Below are positions 7,258 to 14,800 of a DNA stretch of 14,942 nucleotides, one piece after another; position 1 is the stretch's first letter, and each line of letters opens with the position of its first letter. The DNA lies in contig JAFGJI010000097.1 in NCBI GenBank assembly GCA_016929175.1, forward strand, positions 1-14,942, read 5' to 3'. This DNA comes from Thermoplasmatota archaeon. Its GTDB lineage: Archaea > Thermoplasmatota > Penumbrarchaeia > Penumbrarchaeales > Penumbrarchaeaceae. The notes beneath the pieces are model-generated. The model ran no database searches and had not been told where the DNA came from. It saw only the letters and a list, made by a program, of their open reading frames with translations. The position numbers were made by a program, and so were the translations under genes.

Positions 7258-7268
7258 AAATCATTAAT
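7258..7268 (+). promoter_or_regulatory. TATA-like box of the peptidase gene
   Basis: The AT-rich element AAATCATTAAT is centred about 28 bases upstream of the ATG at 7292, and no ribosome-binding site precedes that ATG. This spacing points to a leaderless or near-leaderless transcript. The match to the TATA consensus is only moderate. Confidence 0.4.
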
Positions 7269-7291
7269 GGCCGCTCTTCCCTTTATCGAGC

Positions 7292-9331
7292 ATGGCATCC
7301 AGGGAATGGTTCGCATCACGCAAAGGGAAGGCGGTATCGATCGCAGTGGTGATCCTGCTTTTGATCGGAGGCCTGTTCCTCATCCTTCAGGGCAGGGAGA
7401 AGGAAAGGGAACCGAGGTACGAACCCGACCTGGACCTCCCATCGAAATACGTCATACTGATGGATGCCCCCAAGGACAATGCATCCATGATGTTCTCGGC
7501 AATGCTCTCGTCGATAGCTGTGGACAGCACGGGAGGTTACCACCCGATGTTCATACTCGAGGAGGAAGGAACACTCGACGAGCATCAGCTCGACACCATA
7601 GAGAAGATGGGCCTGGAGTCGTATGATTTCCTTCTTTTCACGGAGGATCCCGACAACCCGCCCGGTGTCTCCACCCAGATAAAGATAGCGGCCACGCTGG
7701 AAATTTCCTCCTCGGCCCTCGCAAGGTTCAAGGGATTCGACGGATTGCTCCCTGTATCGAGCTACGAGGAAGCCCTCTGGGCCGCACCGATCGCCAACAA
7801 GAAGAACCTGGTCATGGTCGAGGGAGATGCCACGTACCGGTCGCAGGAGGAAGCATGGCAGGATCTTCATGAGCTGGGCGTCCCCTTTGACTACGTGATG
7901 GTCGTGAACCCCCTTGATGCCACGACCGAGATGCTCCATTCCTCGGCGGGATACGACACCTATGATGATCAGTTCCACATCCCGGCCCTCTCGGCGGTGG
8001 CAGGGGAGGTTGCTGCTTTCAGGAGCGCTTACGTGATGACCTCATACGAACCTTCTCAGGAGGATATCGGCTACATGGACCATGAGCTGAACCGGAGGGC
8101 GATAGGTTATTACCTGGAGCTAAAAAAGGCCGTGGAGGAATACGGACTTCCGAGATACGTGACGCTTGTGGGTTCGGCCTCTGCCGTACCGCAGTTCCAG
8201 CTGCCCGACGAGACCGATGCGGACCCGGAGAACGTCGAGGGCGACTATCTGGTCAGCTCGGATGTCGTATACGGTTTCCTTGGAAGTGACCCCTACTACA
8301 TGGATTCCGCCGTGGGACGACTCGTGAACCTCAACGTCCAGGGCATGAGCAACCAGATAGTAAGGACCTATCTCTATGACCAGCACGAGGATGTTCTGTC
8401 CATAGACTACCAGGCAGGAGCCAGGGACGTGAACTGGAAGTCCCACGGAACGTCCTTTTCAGGATACGAGATCACCTACAAGAGAGGACAGGTCACCCCT
8501 GCCAGGTTCTGGTGCCGGGATGCCGAGGACGAGGGGATGACATACGATTACATAGGGCCTTCCAACATCGGACGGGACATCCTGGCCGGGGACGGGGTCG
8601 ATCCGAAGGGGCCGGATGACATGAACAATGCCATGGAGGCTTCCGGCTTCGTCGCCTACAGGGGCCACGGTTCGGAGTATGGCTCCCTCTACATGGTGCC
8701 CTATGCCATCACGGGTGATGAGAGTGCGGTCCTCAGGGGAGAGGAGGTAAGGGACCTTCTCCTGCCCCCGCAGGTCGGATTCTGGGTCGCATGCATGAAC
8801 GCCAAGATCCACGGATCGGGCTGGTGGAAACCTGCCGAACCCATCGAGGTAGAACGGACTTTCGCCTTGAACTATCTGTACGGGGGTGCTGTTATAGCGG
8901 GAGGCGCGACCGAGGTCAGCTTCTCCAACGTGGCACAGGACACAACATCTGCGACGGAGGAATGGCTTCCGGGCTTCATCAATCCCGACTGGAGCGACGA
9001 CAATTATGAGTGGGACCTCAACGATGCCTGGTTCGCGTTCTTCTGGGACGCCATCCTGAACAATGAGGAGCAGTACGGTACGGTGGGGGAATCCCTCAGA
9101 TGGGCGGAGAACCGCTACATCCACAATCCCAACCGCGGGCATCCGGTCAGCCCCCTTGTCCAGGAACATGATGACCCTGACTGGTCCGGGGGACTGCTGG
9201 GGGCGCACTGGAAAGAGGTGTCCATGTTCGCCATCTACGGTGACCCGGCCTTCTCACCTTATCCGAACAACCCCGGGGAGGGCTCGTACCGTCCATGGAC
9301 GAACGGACCCGATGACACCGGGGAGCCCTGA
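7292..9331 (+). CDS. Membrane-anchored gingipain-like (C25-type, clan CD) cysteine peptidase
   Basis: This 679-residue protein has a basic N-terminus followed by a single hydrophobic helix (about 13-33), which looks like an uncleaved signal anchor placing the rest outside the cell. The body matches the gingipain-type caspase fold. PRYVTLVGSASAVPQF (287-302) and SSDVVYGFLGSDPY...AVGRL (322-344) resemble the first half of C25 catalytic domains. The dyad candidates are H459 in YRGHGSEYG and C501 in FWVACMNA, each at the end of a hydrophobic strand and 42 residues apart. IYGDPAFSPYP (648-658) matches the 'GDP' segment that ends many C25 domains. About 200 residues between anchor and core look like an additional alpha/beta region. 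Substrates are unknown; neighbouring surface proteins are possible targets, purely by inference. There is no propeptide or C-terminal sorting signal I can identify. The start ATG 7292 fits the TATA-like box 28 bases upstream. Confidence 0.85.
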   Translation: MASREWFASRKGKAVSIAVVILLLIGGLFLILQGREKEREPRYEPDLDLPSKYVILMDAPKDNASMMFSAMLSSIAVDSTGGYHPMFILEEEGTLDEHQLDTIEKMGLESYDFLLFTEDPDNPPGVSTQIKIAATLEISSSALARFKGFDGLLPVSSYEEALWAAPIANKKNLVMVEGDATYRSQEEAWQDLHELGVPFDYVMVVNPLDATTEMLHSSAGYDTYDDQFHIPALSAVAGEVAAFRSAYVMTSYEPSQEDIGYMDHELNRRAIGYYLELKKAVEEYGLPRYVTLVGSASAVPQFQLPDETDADPENVEGDYLVSSDVVYGFLGSDPYYMDSAVGRLVNLNVQGMSNQIVRTYLYDQHEDVLSIDYQAGARDVNWKSHGTSFSGYEITYKRGQVTPARFWCRDAEDEGMTYDYIGPSNIGRDILAGDGVDPKGPDDMNNAMEASGFVAYRGHGSEYGSLYMVPYAITGDESAVLRGEEVRDLLLPPQVGFWVACMNAKIHGSGWWKPAEPIEVERTFALNYLYGGAVIAGGATEVSFSNVAQDTTSATEEWLPGFINPDWSDDNYEWDLNDAWFAFFWDAILNNEEQYGTVGESLRWAENRYIHNPNRGHPVSPLVQEHDDPDWSGGLLGAHWKEVSMFAIYGDPAFSPYPNNPGEGSYRPWTNGPDDTGEP

Positions 9332-9751
9332 TCATGGCTCCATTACCTGAAGATGCCCCCTCCCCCTGATCAGAAGGACAGGAACGCCGCTCTTCCTCAG
9401 GGAAGCCCTCAACTTTCTGTCCTGTGTCATAACCATCCAACCGGTCTCCCTGGCCAGATTGAAAATGGGAGCGTCCCCCTTCCCCTTGATGTCCACGCAT
9501 GGATATTTCCCTGCCAGTTCCAGGGCGGCTTTGACCCTCCAATCACCCTTCTTCGCGAGATCCTGCAGCTCCCTTATTACCGAGGAAGGTACCAGGATCT
9601 TTCTGCCCGGAGCTGCCTTTTCTATCTCAAGGTCAAGGTTAAAACCGAACTCGAACGGGGAGAGGAGTGCATTTGCATCGAGGATCAGGCAGTTATCGGG
9701 GAGGTCCTCTCTCCGGAAAAAGCGTTCGGTTCGTAGGGGGGGGTCCGGCAT
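9332..9751 (-). CDS. PIN-domain protein (Fcf1/Nob1-like putative RNA endonuclease) of the aIF2 gamma operon
   Basis: This 139-residue protein is a single PIN domain. Candidate Mg-binding acids are D25 (LILDANALL), E61 (SSVIRELQDLAKKG), D93 (GKGDAPIFNLA) and D111 (MVMTQDRKLR), in the expected order; the domain ends in GVPVLLIRGRGHLQV. PIN proteins of this type are found next to aIF2 gamma in many archaea and resemble Fcf1/Nob1 rRNA-processing nucleases. A role in rRNA processing fits the operon but is inferred. ATG 9751 lies 11 bases after the aIF2 gamma stop, with a GAGGAGGT site that runs into that stop. Codons 3-6 contain a run of eight C. The stop codon directly abuts that of the convergent peptidase gene, with no intervening base. 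Genes that often follow in archaea (rpoE, spt4) are absent. Confidence 0.88.
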   Translation of the reverse strand: MPDPPLRTERFFRREDLPDNCLILDANALLSPFEFGFNLDLEIEKAAPGRKILVPSSVIRELQDLAKKGDWRVKAALELAGKYPCVDIKGKGDAPIFNLARETGWMVMTQDRKLRASLRKSGVPVLLIRGRGHLQVMEP

Positions 9752-9762
9752 GAGGGACCTCC

Positions 9763-11001
9763 TCAGAGGATGATACCGTAGCCGATAAGGCGGAACTTGC
9801 TGCCCACCCTGCGGGAGATGGCGACCCTCTGTCCCTTGTCGGCGCAGACCGGCATTTTCAGGGTCATCTCCACCTTGCTGTCCTGGGGGGAGGTTACTAT
9901 GCCCACCGTGGTGGCGGTTCCGATGTTGAGCATTAGAACCTCCTTGGTCCTGATCATATCCACCTTGACCTCCTCGTCGAGGCCGACAAGGTAATCCATG
10001 AGGTGGGTTTCGAGGGAGAGCTCGTGGACCACCGGAGGAAGGGTCCCTGGTTTACCGACAACCGACCCGATGAGAGAATCGGATTTGGTAAGGTTCGGGT
10101 CCAGGCCCGTTCCTATCCCGACGAGACCTCCGGGTGTAAGGACCTTTCTCTTCAACCCGCCCGCGAGCATTGATGTAACCCTGGTTTTGAGTGGATGGAA
10201 CTCCACACGCGAGGAGCCCTTCTCCTCCACCTTGATACCGGGTCTTATCTCAAGATCGTCGTTCTCCCTGACCTCGCCCTGGAGCAGGCTTCCCCCGAGA
10301 ACACCTCCCGTAAGGAGGTGATAATCGGTACCGGGTTTGTTCACATCGAAGGACCTGGCTATGTACATCCTGAGGGGCAGCTTCGGGTCGTGGACCTTGG
10401 TCTTGATGGTCTTTTCTATAAGACCGATGAGCAGGTCAAGGTTCGATCCGTGATGAGCGGAGACAGGGAGGATCGGAGCTGTCTCGGCGACCGTTCCCTT
10501 TACGAACTCCTTGATCTCCCTGTAGTTCTGCATGGCCTTTTCCTTTGAGACCAGATCTATCTTGGTCTGGACGATTATCATGTTCTGTATGCCGATGAAA
10601 TCCAGTGCCATCAGGTGCTCCCTGGTCTGGGGCTGCGGGCACTTCTCGTTCGCAGCTATCAAGAGAAGAGCGCCGTCCATGATTGCAGCTCCGGAGAGCA
10701 TGGTCGCCATGAGCGTCTCGTGGCCGGGAGCGTCAACGAAGGAGACCGACCGCAGGAACTCCCCCTTGCTCCCGCAGTTGGGGCATTTCGGCTTGTTGGA
10801 GTAGCACCTTGGGTCCTCGCATTTGGGGCATTTGTGGAACTCCGCGTCAGCATATCCGAGCTTGATCGTGATGCCCCTCTTGATCTCCTCCGAATGCGTG
10901 TCGGTCCATACGGCTGAAAGCGCCTCCGTGAGCGTGGTCTTGCCGTGGTCCACGTGTCCTACCAGACCGATGTTGACCTCAGGTTGGGACTTTACCTTCA
11001 T
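9763..11001 (-). CDS. eif2g: Translation initiation factor aIF2, gamma subunit
   Basis: This 412-residue protein is the GTP-binding core of the aIF2 heterotrimer that delivers initiator Met-tRNA to the small ribosomal subunit; its length is normal. Motifs seen are G1 GHVDHGKTT (15-23), switch 1 RGITIKLGY (42-50), G3 DAPGHE (90-95) and a zinc knuckle made by C58, C61, C73 and C76. It also has GGVLGGSLLQGEV (232-244) in domain 2 and an intact C-terminal domain. The G4 motif reads TKID (146-149) instead of the usual NKID. The gene starts at ATG 11001, overlapping the S6e stop by 4 bases (ATGA), with an AAGGAG site upstream, so translation is coupled. Assignment is unambiguous. Confidence 0.98.
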   Translation of the reverse strand: MKVKSQPEVNIGLVGHVDHGKTTLTEALSAVWTDTHSEEIKRGITIKLGYADAEFHKCPKCEDPRCYSNKPKCPNCGSKGEFLRSVSFVDAPGHETLMATMLSGAAIMDGALLLIAANEKCPQPQTREHLMALDFIGIQNMIIVQTKIDLVSKEKAMQNYREIKEFVKGTVAETAPILPVSAHHGSNLDLLIGLIEKTIKTKVHDPKLPLRMYIARSFDVNKPGTDYHLLTGGVLGGSLLQGEVRENDDLEIRPGIKVEEKGSSRVEFHPLKTRVTSMLAGGLKRKVLTPGGLVGIGTGLDPNLTKSDSLIGSVVGKPGTLPPVVHELSLETHLMDYLVGLDEEVKVDMIRTKEVLMLNIGTATTVGIVTSPQDSKVEMTLKMPVCADKGQRVAISRRVGSKFRLIGYGIIL

Positions 11002-11390
11002 TTATTCTCTCCTTGCTTGATCTGTTCCTCGATGGGCCTCGGGCCGAAGGAGGTCACCTTGAGGTTGATCTGGACGATATCGGCGGATATGGTGCCGCCC
11101 CTGACATATTTTCTCCTTCTCTGGCCATCACTTGCGGGATGGAAACCGACACCCCCGGAGAGGACGATCTTCTTCCTCTGCTGGCCGGGAAGGTCCCTTC
11201 TCATGGGGAAGCCATCCTTGTCTGATCCCCCGGTGATCCTCAGTTTGTATCCGGGAAGGGAGACGAAGAGGCCGTCGAACTCGTCCCCGATCTTCATTCC
11301 GATCAGTCTGTTGGCGTGCTGGCCGGAAACCATCGTCTGGTATGTCCTTCCGTTCTTCACATCCGCGATGACCGCCTTGAACTCGACCAT
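10998..11390 (-). CDS. rps6e: 30S ribosomal protein S6e
   Basis: This 130-residue protein is the archaeal form of ribosomal protein S6e, a component of the small ribosomal subunit. The family signature appears as ITGGSDKDGFPMRRDLPG (52-69), followed by GVGFHP and RRRKYVRGGTIS (91-102). It lacks the long basic C-terminal extension of eukaryotic S6, as is normal in archaea. ATG 11390 has a good ribosome-binding site (GAGGTGA) 5 bases upstream. Its stop overlaps the aIF2 gamma start, and pairing of S6e with aIF2 gamma is a recurrent archaeal arrangement. Confidence 0.97.
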   Translation of the reverse strand: MVEFKAVIADVKNGRTYQTMVSGQHANRLIGMKIGDEFDGLFVSLPGYKLRITGGSDKDGFPMRRDLPGQQRKKIVLSGGVGFHPASDGQRRRKYVRGGTISADIVQINLKVTSFGPRPIEEQIKQGENK

Positions 11391-11426
11391 TTCTTCACCT
11401 CGTATCCATCTGTTCCGGGAGGGCGC

Positions 11427-11657
11427 TCAGATCTTCATGATGTTGTCGGCTATCTGCTTCCTGACATCCTCGTCAAGCGGGATGGTCACAGAGTTCTTGT
11501 ATCTCTTCTCATCGTTGGTGGTGAAATATCCTCTGGATATGGAGATGAACTCGCTCTGACCGCCGTTCCCCATCACCGCCCTCTTTCTGGCCACTTCTAT
11601 GAAGTTGTTCTTCCCGAAGGGAATGTTCTTGAACTCTATGGTTTCAAAATCGACCAT
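11427..11657 (-). CDS. Small conserved-looking protein heading the S6e-aIF2 gamma operon
   Basis: This 76-residue protein has no recognised family. It has no cysteine, signal peptide or membrane helix and a mixed charged composition. Segments such as FKNIPFGKNNFIEVARKRAV (9-28), EFISISRGYF (36-45) and KNSVTIPLDEDVRKQIADNI (54-73) suggest a compact beta-rich fold with a C-terminal helix. I have a vague recollection of similar short proteins in Thermoplasmatota but cannot verify it. The start ATG 11657 has a strong AGGAGGT site 7 bases upstream, and a TATA box sits at a sensible distance. It is the first gene of the operon, 36 bases before S6e. Context suggests a translation-related role; this is inference. 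The reading frame is supported by ribosome-binding site, promoter and operon position. Confidence 0.75.
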   Translation of the reverse strand: MVDFETIEFKNIPFGKNNFIEVARKRAVMGNGGQSEFISISRGYFTTNDEKRYKNSVTIPLDEDVRKQIADNIMKI

Positions 11658-11700
11658 ACCTGATACCTCCTGGTGGAGTGGGGGGAGTATCCAGTTGCCA

Positions 11701-11711
11701 TATATAACGTT
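11701..11711 (-). promoter_or_regulatory. Promoter (TATA box) of the translation operon
   Basis: On the minus strand this reads AACGTTATATA, a strong TATA box. A start 24-27 bases downstream would give a leader of about 20 bases before ATG 11657, enough to hold the AGGAGGT ribosome-binding site. It would drive the 76-residue protein, S6e, aIF2 gamma and the PIN gene as one transcript. Confidence 0.6.
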
Positions 11712-11722
11712 TTGTCCGCCTC

Positions 11723-11732
11723 TAGTATACTA
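11723..11732. promoter_or_regulatory. Perfect 10-base palindrome between divergent promoters
   Basis: TAGTATACTA is its own reverse complement and lies 12 bases upstream of the translation-operon TATA box, between the divergent promoters. It could be a regulator site or part of an alternative AT-rich promoter. A 10-base AT-rich palindrome is only weak evidence alone. Confidence 0.3.
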
Positions 11733-11779
11733 TAAGGTGTGATATATTTGGGAGGAGGTTGAGATAAGAATGACCAATG

Positions 11780-11788
11780 TTTATAAAT
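11780..11788 (+). promoter_or_regulatory. TATA box of the Asp-box surface protein gene
   Basis: The sequence TTTATAAAT is a near-consensus archaeal TATA box. A transcription start about 25 bases downstream (near 11810) would leave a leader of about 80 bases before the ATG at 11891, which is long for an archaeal mRNA and contains the ribosome-binding site at its end. Confidence 0.55.
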
Positions 11789-11878
11789 CAAGAAACGTTA
11801 ATCGATGACGGTTAGGGTCCGCGAAGGACAGCTGGATGAATATATCCACAAGGTCCCGCGAACGCTACGGATGCCCCC

Positions 11879-11885
11879 GAGGTGG
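11879..11885 (+). promoter_or_regulatory. Ribosome-binding site setting the start of the Asp-box protein
   Basis: GAGGTGG lies 5 bases before the ATG at 11891. It selects this ATG over the in-frame GTG at 11882, which overlaps the site itself, and the chosen start leads directly into a signal peptide. Confidence 0.6.
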
Positions 11886-11890
11886 TATCG

Positions 11891-14800
11891 ATGCATCGGA
11901 GTGGACACTTCAACGGAACCGCTTTGCTACTGACAACCATACTTCTGCTCGCAGCAGTGCTCCCGGTCCTTGGAACGGCCGGAGCCCTGACGTTCGGAAA
12001 GGATGTTCATATCAAACCCTACGATCCCGATAACAGGGACCAGAGGAACTTCGACATATCCGCTTCCGGCATGGATGACACTGCCGAGGTCTATGTTGTA
12101 TACGAGGACCTGTCGGCAGGGGCCAACGATCCGCACGCCTGGTTCCAGCGATCCCTCAATGGCGGGCACTCATGGCAGGCACCCATAGATATGATGAAAG
12201 CCGATCCGGCAAGCGGAGACAAACAGATCGGCCCGGTGATAGATGTCTATGAGAACAAGACAGCCAGGGTCATAGCGGTTGCATATCTTGATTCGACGTA
12301 CAGGACGATACCCGCCCTGACGGAGTATGTGATCGTGGTCAGGACCTCCACGGATTCCGGCGCCACATGGTCCGCTGACAAGCTCGTGACACCCACCTCC
12401 ATGAGCGGGTACCCCTCGAGCAAGATCAAGGAGATGGACATGACGTTCGATCCCTACGGGAACATCTTCGTCACATGGACCAATATCGATCCTTCCAACG
12501 CCCAGATAGACATAGCATACTCCACGGACCTTGGTGTGACATGGAGCACCCCGGTCGCCGTCAAGACCCAGCCCGATGCTCCGGACCCGAACTGGGCACA
12601 GAAAAGATCTACTGTGGCAGCGAACGGTCAGTATGTATTTGTAGGATGGGAGGTCAACTACGATTACAAACCGGACACATACATGTCCAGGGCACCAAGC
12701 TCGAACCTTGCTGGATATCCCTCTCTGGTATTCGAAACCGCAACGAGGATACCCAAGCCCGTAGTGTATCCGATGTATCAGAGCTACCTTCCCAACATGG
12801 AAGCAGATACGAACGGTGTGCACCTGACATGGTGGGACTTCTCGACAGATAAAAATGGAGCAAATAACGAGGACATAGGCAATGATAGGCCGTGCATCAA
12901 ATACACGATGTCGACCGACAACGGCGCCACATGGGGTGTCAGCGGAAATGACAACATCATCGTGAACGTCTCCCAGGATGCAGACAGGTGGCACGGGCGC
13001 CCGGATATAGGTATTGGTGCCGATGGGACGATAGCCATCAGCTGGATGGATTACACCCTGGGGAACACCAACATCTTCACCACCACCTCGACGGATGGCG
13101 GCACCACATGGTCGAAACCCGCTAGGGTCAACGATCATGCACCCACCATTTACAAGGACGAACCCAGGGTCGCCTTGGATTCGGGAGGGGCCGCACATGT
13201 GATCTGGTGGGAGAGGGATCCCGATATGGCGGATATGGACCTCAAACATGCCAGATCGATAGTGAACCAGGAGCCGGAGCAGATAGACGACCTCCTGCTT
13301 CTCGTGACCGACGAGAGGTACGCCCTTGTCAGCTGGACGCCCAATCGGGAGCCCGACTTCAAGAGATACAAGACCTACATTTTCGAGGGTCCCGATTTCG
13401 TTCCTTCGGATGTTGAATGGCCCGAGGGCCCGCTCTATAATAGATCCACAAATCAGCTCATGAACATGGAGACCTTCACGAGGGAACTCACCCCCAATAC
13501 CCAGTACTATGCCAAAGTGGTGGTGGAGGACCAGGAAGGTCTGACATCCGTTTCCAACGAGGTCTCCTTCAGGACCAAACCGGTCAATCAACCCCCGTCT
13601 TTCACGAAGGACATATCAACCATATACCTGATGGAGGACGAGAGCCGTGAGGGAGCCATCAATCTCTCGTACTGGGTCGAGATGGGATGGATAGTCGACG
13701 ATGCCTACAACGGTTTTTCCGATCTGGAGTTCGGATACGAGCAGATGGTCCCCGAACCCAACCTGACGGTGAGGACAAGTAAGATCGGGCTCGATACGAT
13801 ATACTGGTACTTCGATATATTCAGGAAGGTCCCTGACTGGTATGGTGAGGATCGGTTCAGAATAACCGTTTCCGACACGGGAAAGGACGGCGGTTTCGGA
13901 ACAGGGGACGAGAAGGTCGGATATTCCAACTGGTTCACGGTCCAGATGAACTCCACGAACGATCCCCCCTTCTGGTCGAAGTTCCAGGACCTCAACACCG
14001 GATACGAGACCACACTCTCCTCGAACCAGAGGGAATTCATGCCTCTGGCCAAGGACATCGGATGCCTGGAGGGTCTGGAGTACAGATTTGCGGTCACCGC
14101 CAACGATATAGACTACGGTGATTTCGTCAGGTTCTCTGCGAGCGATCCCAGGGTCCATGTGACGGTGGATCAGAACGATCCCAAGCACAAGTCGATCTTC
14201 AGCATCACCCCCACCAACGATGATGTTCCGGAGTTGAACATCACCATCACCGCAATGGATGAGGCTCTGGCCACCAAGAACCTGACATTGTACATCCCTG
14301 TCGAGAACGTCAACAACGCGCCGTTCTTCCTATCGGTCGAAGGTTCCGCGATCGATAGTTCGGGTGACCTCGTGAAGTTCGAGGTGTTCGAGGGGGGGAC
14401 GCTGAGTTTCAATGTATCTGCAGGGGATATCGACTTCGAGGATGTTCTGGACCTCGAATCCCCCTCGGACAGGCCCGTTATATCGAAGGTGTCCCCAGCG
14501 AACTGGACCGTGACCGTGACAGCCACGGAGGCGGATGCATTGAGTGGCTCGATAGCCTTCGATCTGCAGCTCTGGGACCGTCAGAAGACGGATTACTCCG
14601 TACTTTCGGTGAATATTACGATCCTCAATGTTCAGGACCCGCCGGAATGGATCGCCGGTTCGGGCAAGATAAAGGTGGAATACGTCCAGGACCTGGAGGA
14701 TGAGAACGAGTGGGGGGGTAAGAAGGGTGGAACGAAGGTCCAGGCGGAATGGGGGGAGAATGTACGTTTCGAGGGTTTCGCCTCGGATCGTGACCTGGAC

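Noticed and set aside
8459..9208. 249-codon open frame on the minus strand
   Set aside because: It mirrors the catalytic core of the peptidase gene; the plus frame carries the conserved His and Cys motifs. High G+C makes such mirror frames common.
11770..11808. 12-codon leader ORF after GGAGGAGGT
   Set aside because: The best promoter (TATA at 11780-11788) lies inside it, so it would not be on the main transcript, and no upstream TATA leaves the Shine-Dalgarno site within the mRNA.
11836..12033. 65-codon open frame overlapping the start of the Asp-box gene
   Set aside because: Its translation is Arg/Ser-rich with no pattern, and most of it is a shadow of the signal-peptide frame. Only a weak AAGGA lies upstream.
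12170..13591. Long open frame (473 codons) on the minus strand
   Set aside because: It is antisense to the Asp-box protein, whose frame is open for 1,017 codons and shows a signal peptide, ribosome-binding site and repeated Asp-boxes. The antisense translation has no recognisable domain and is low-complexity.
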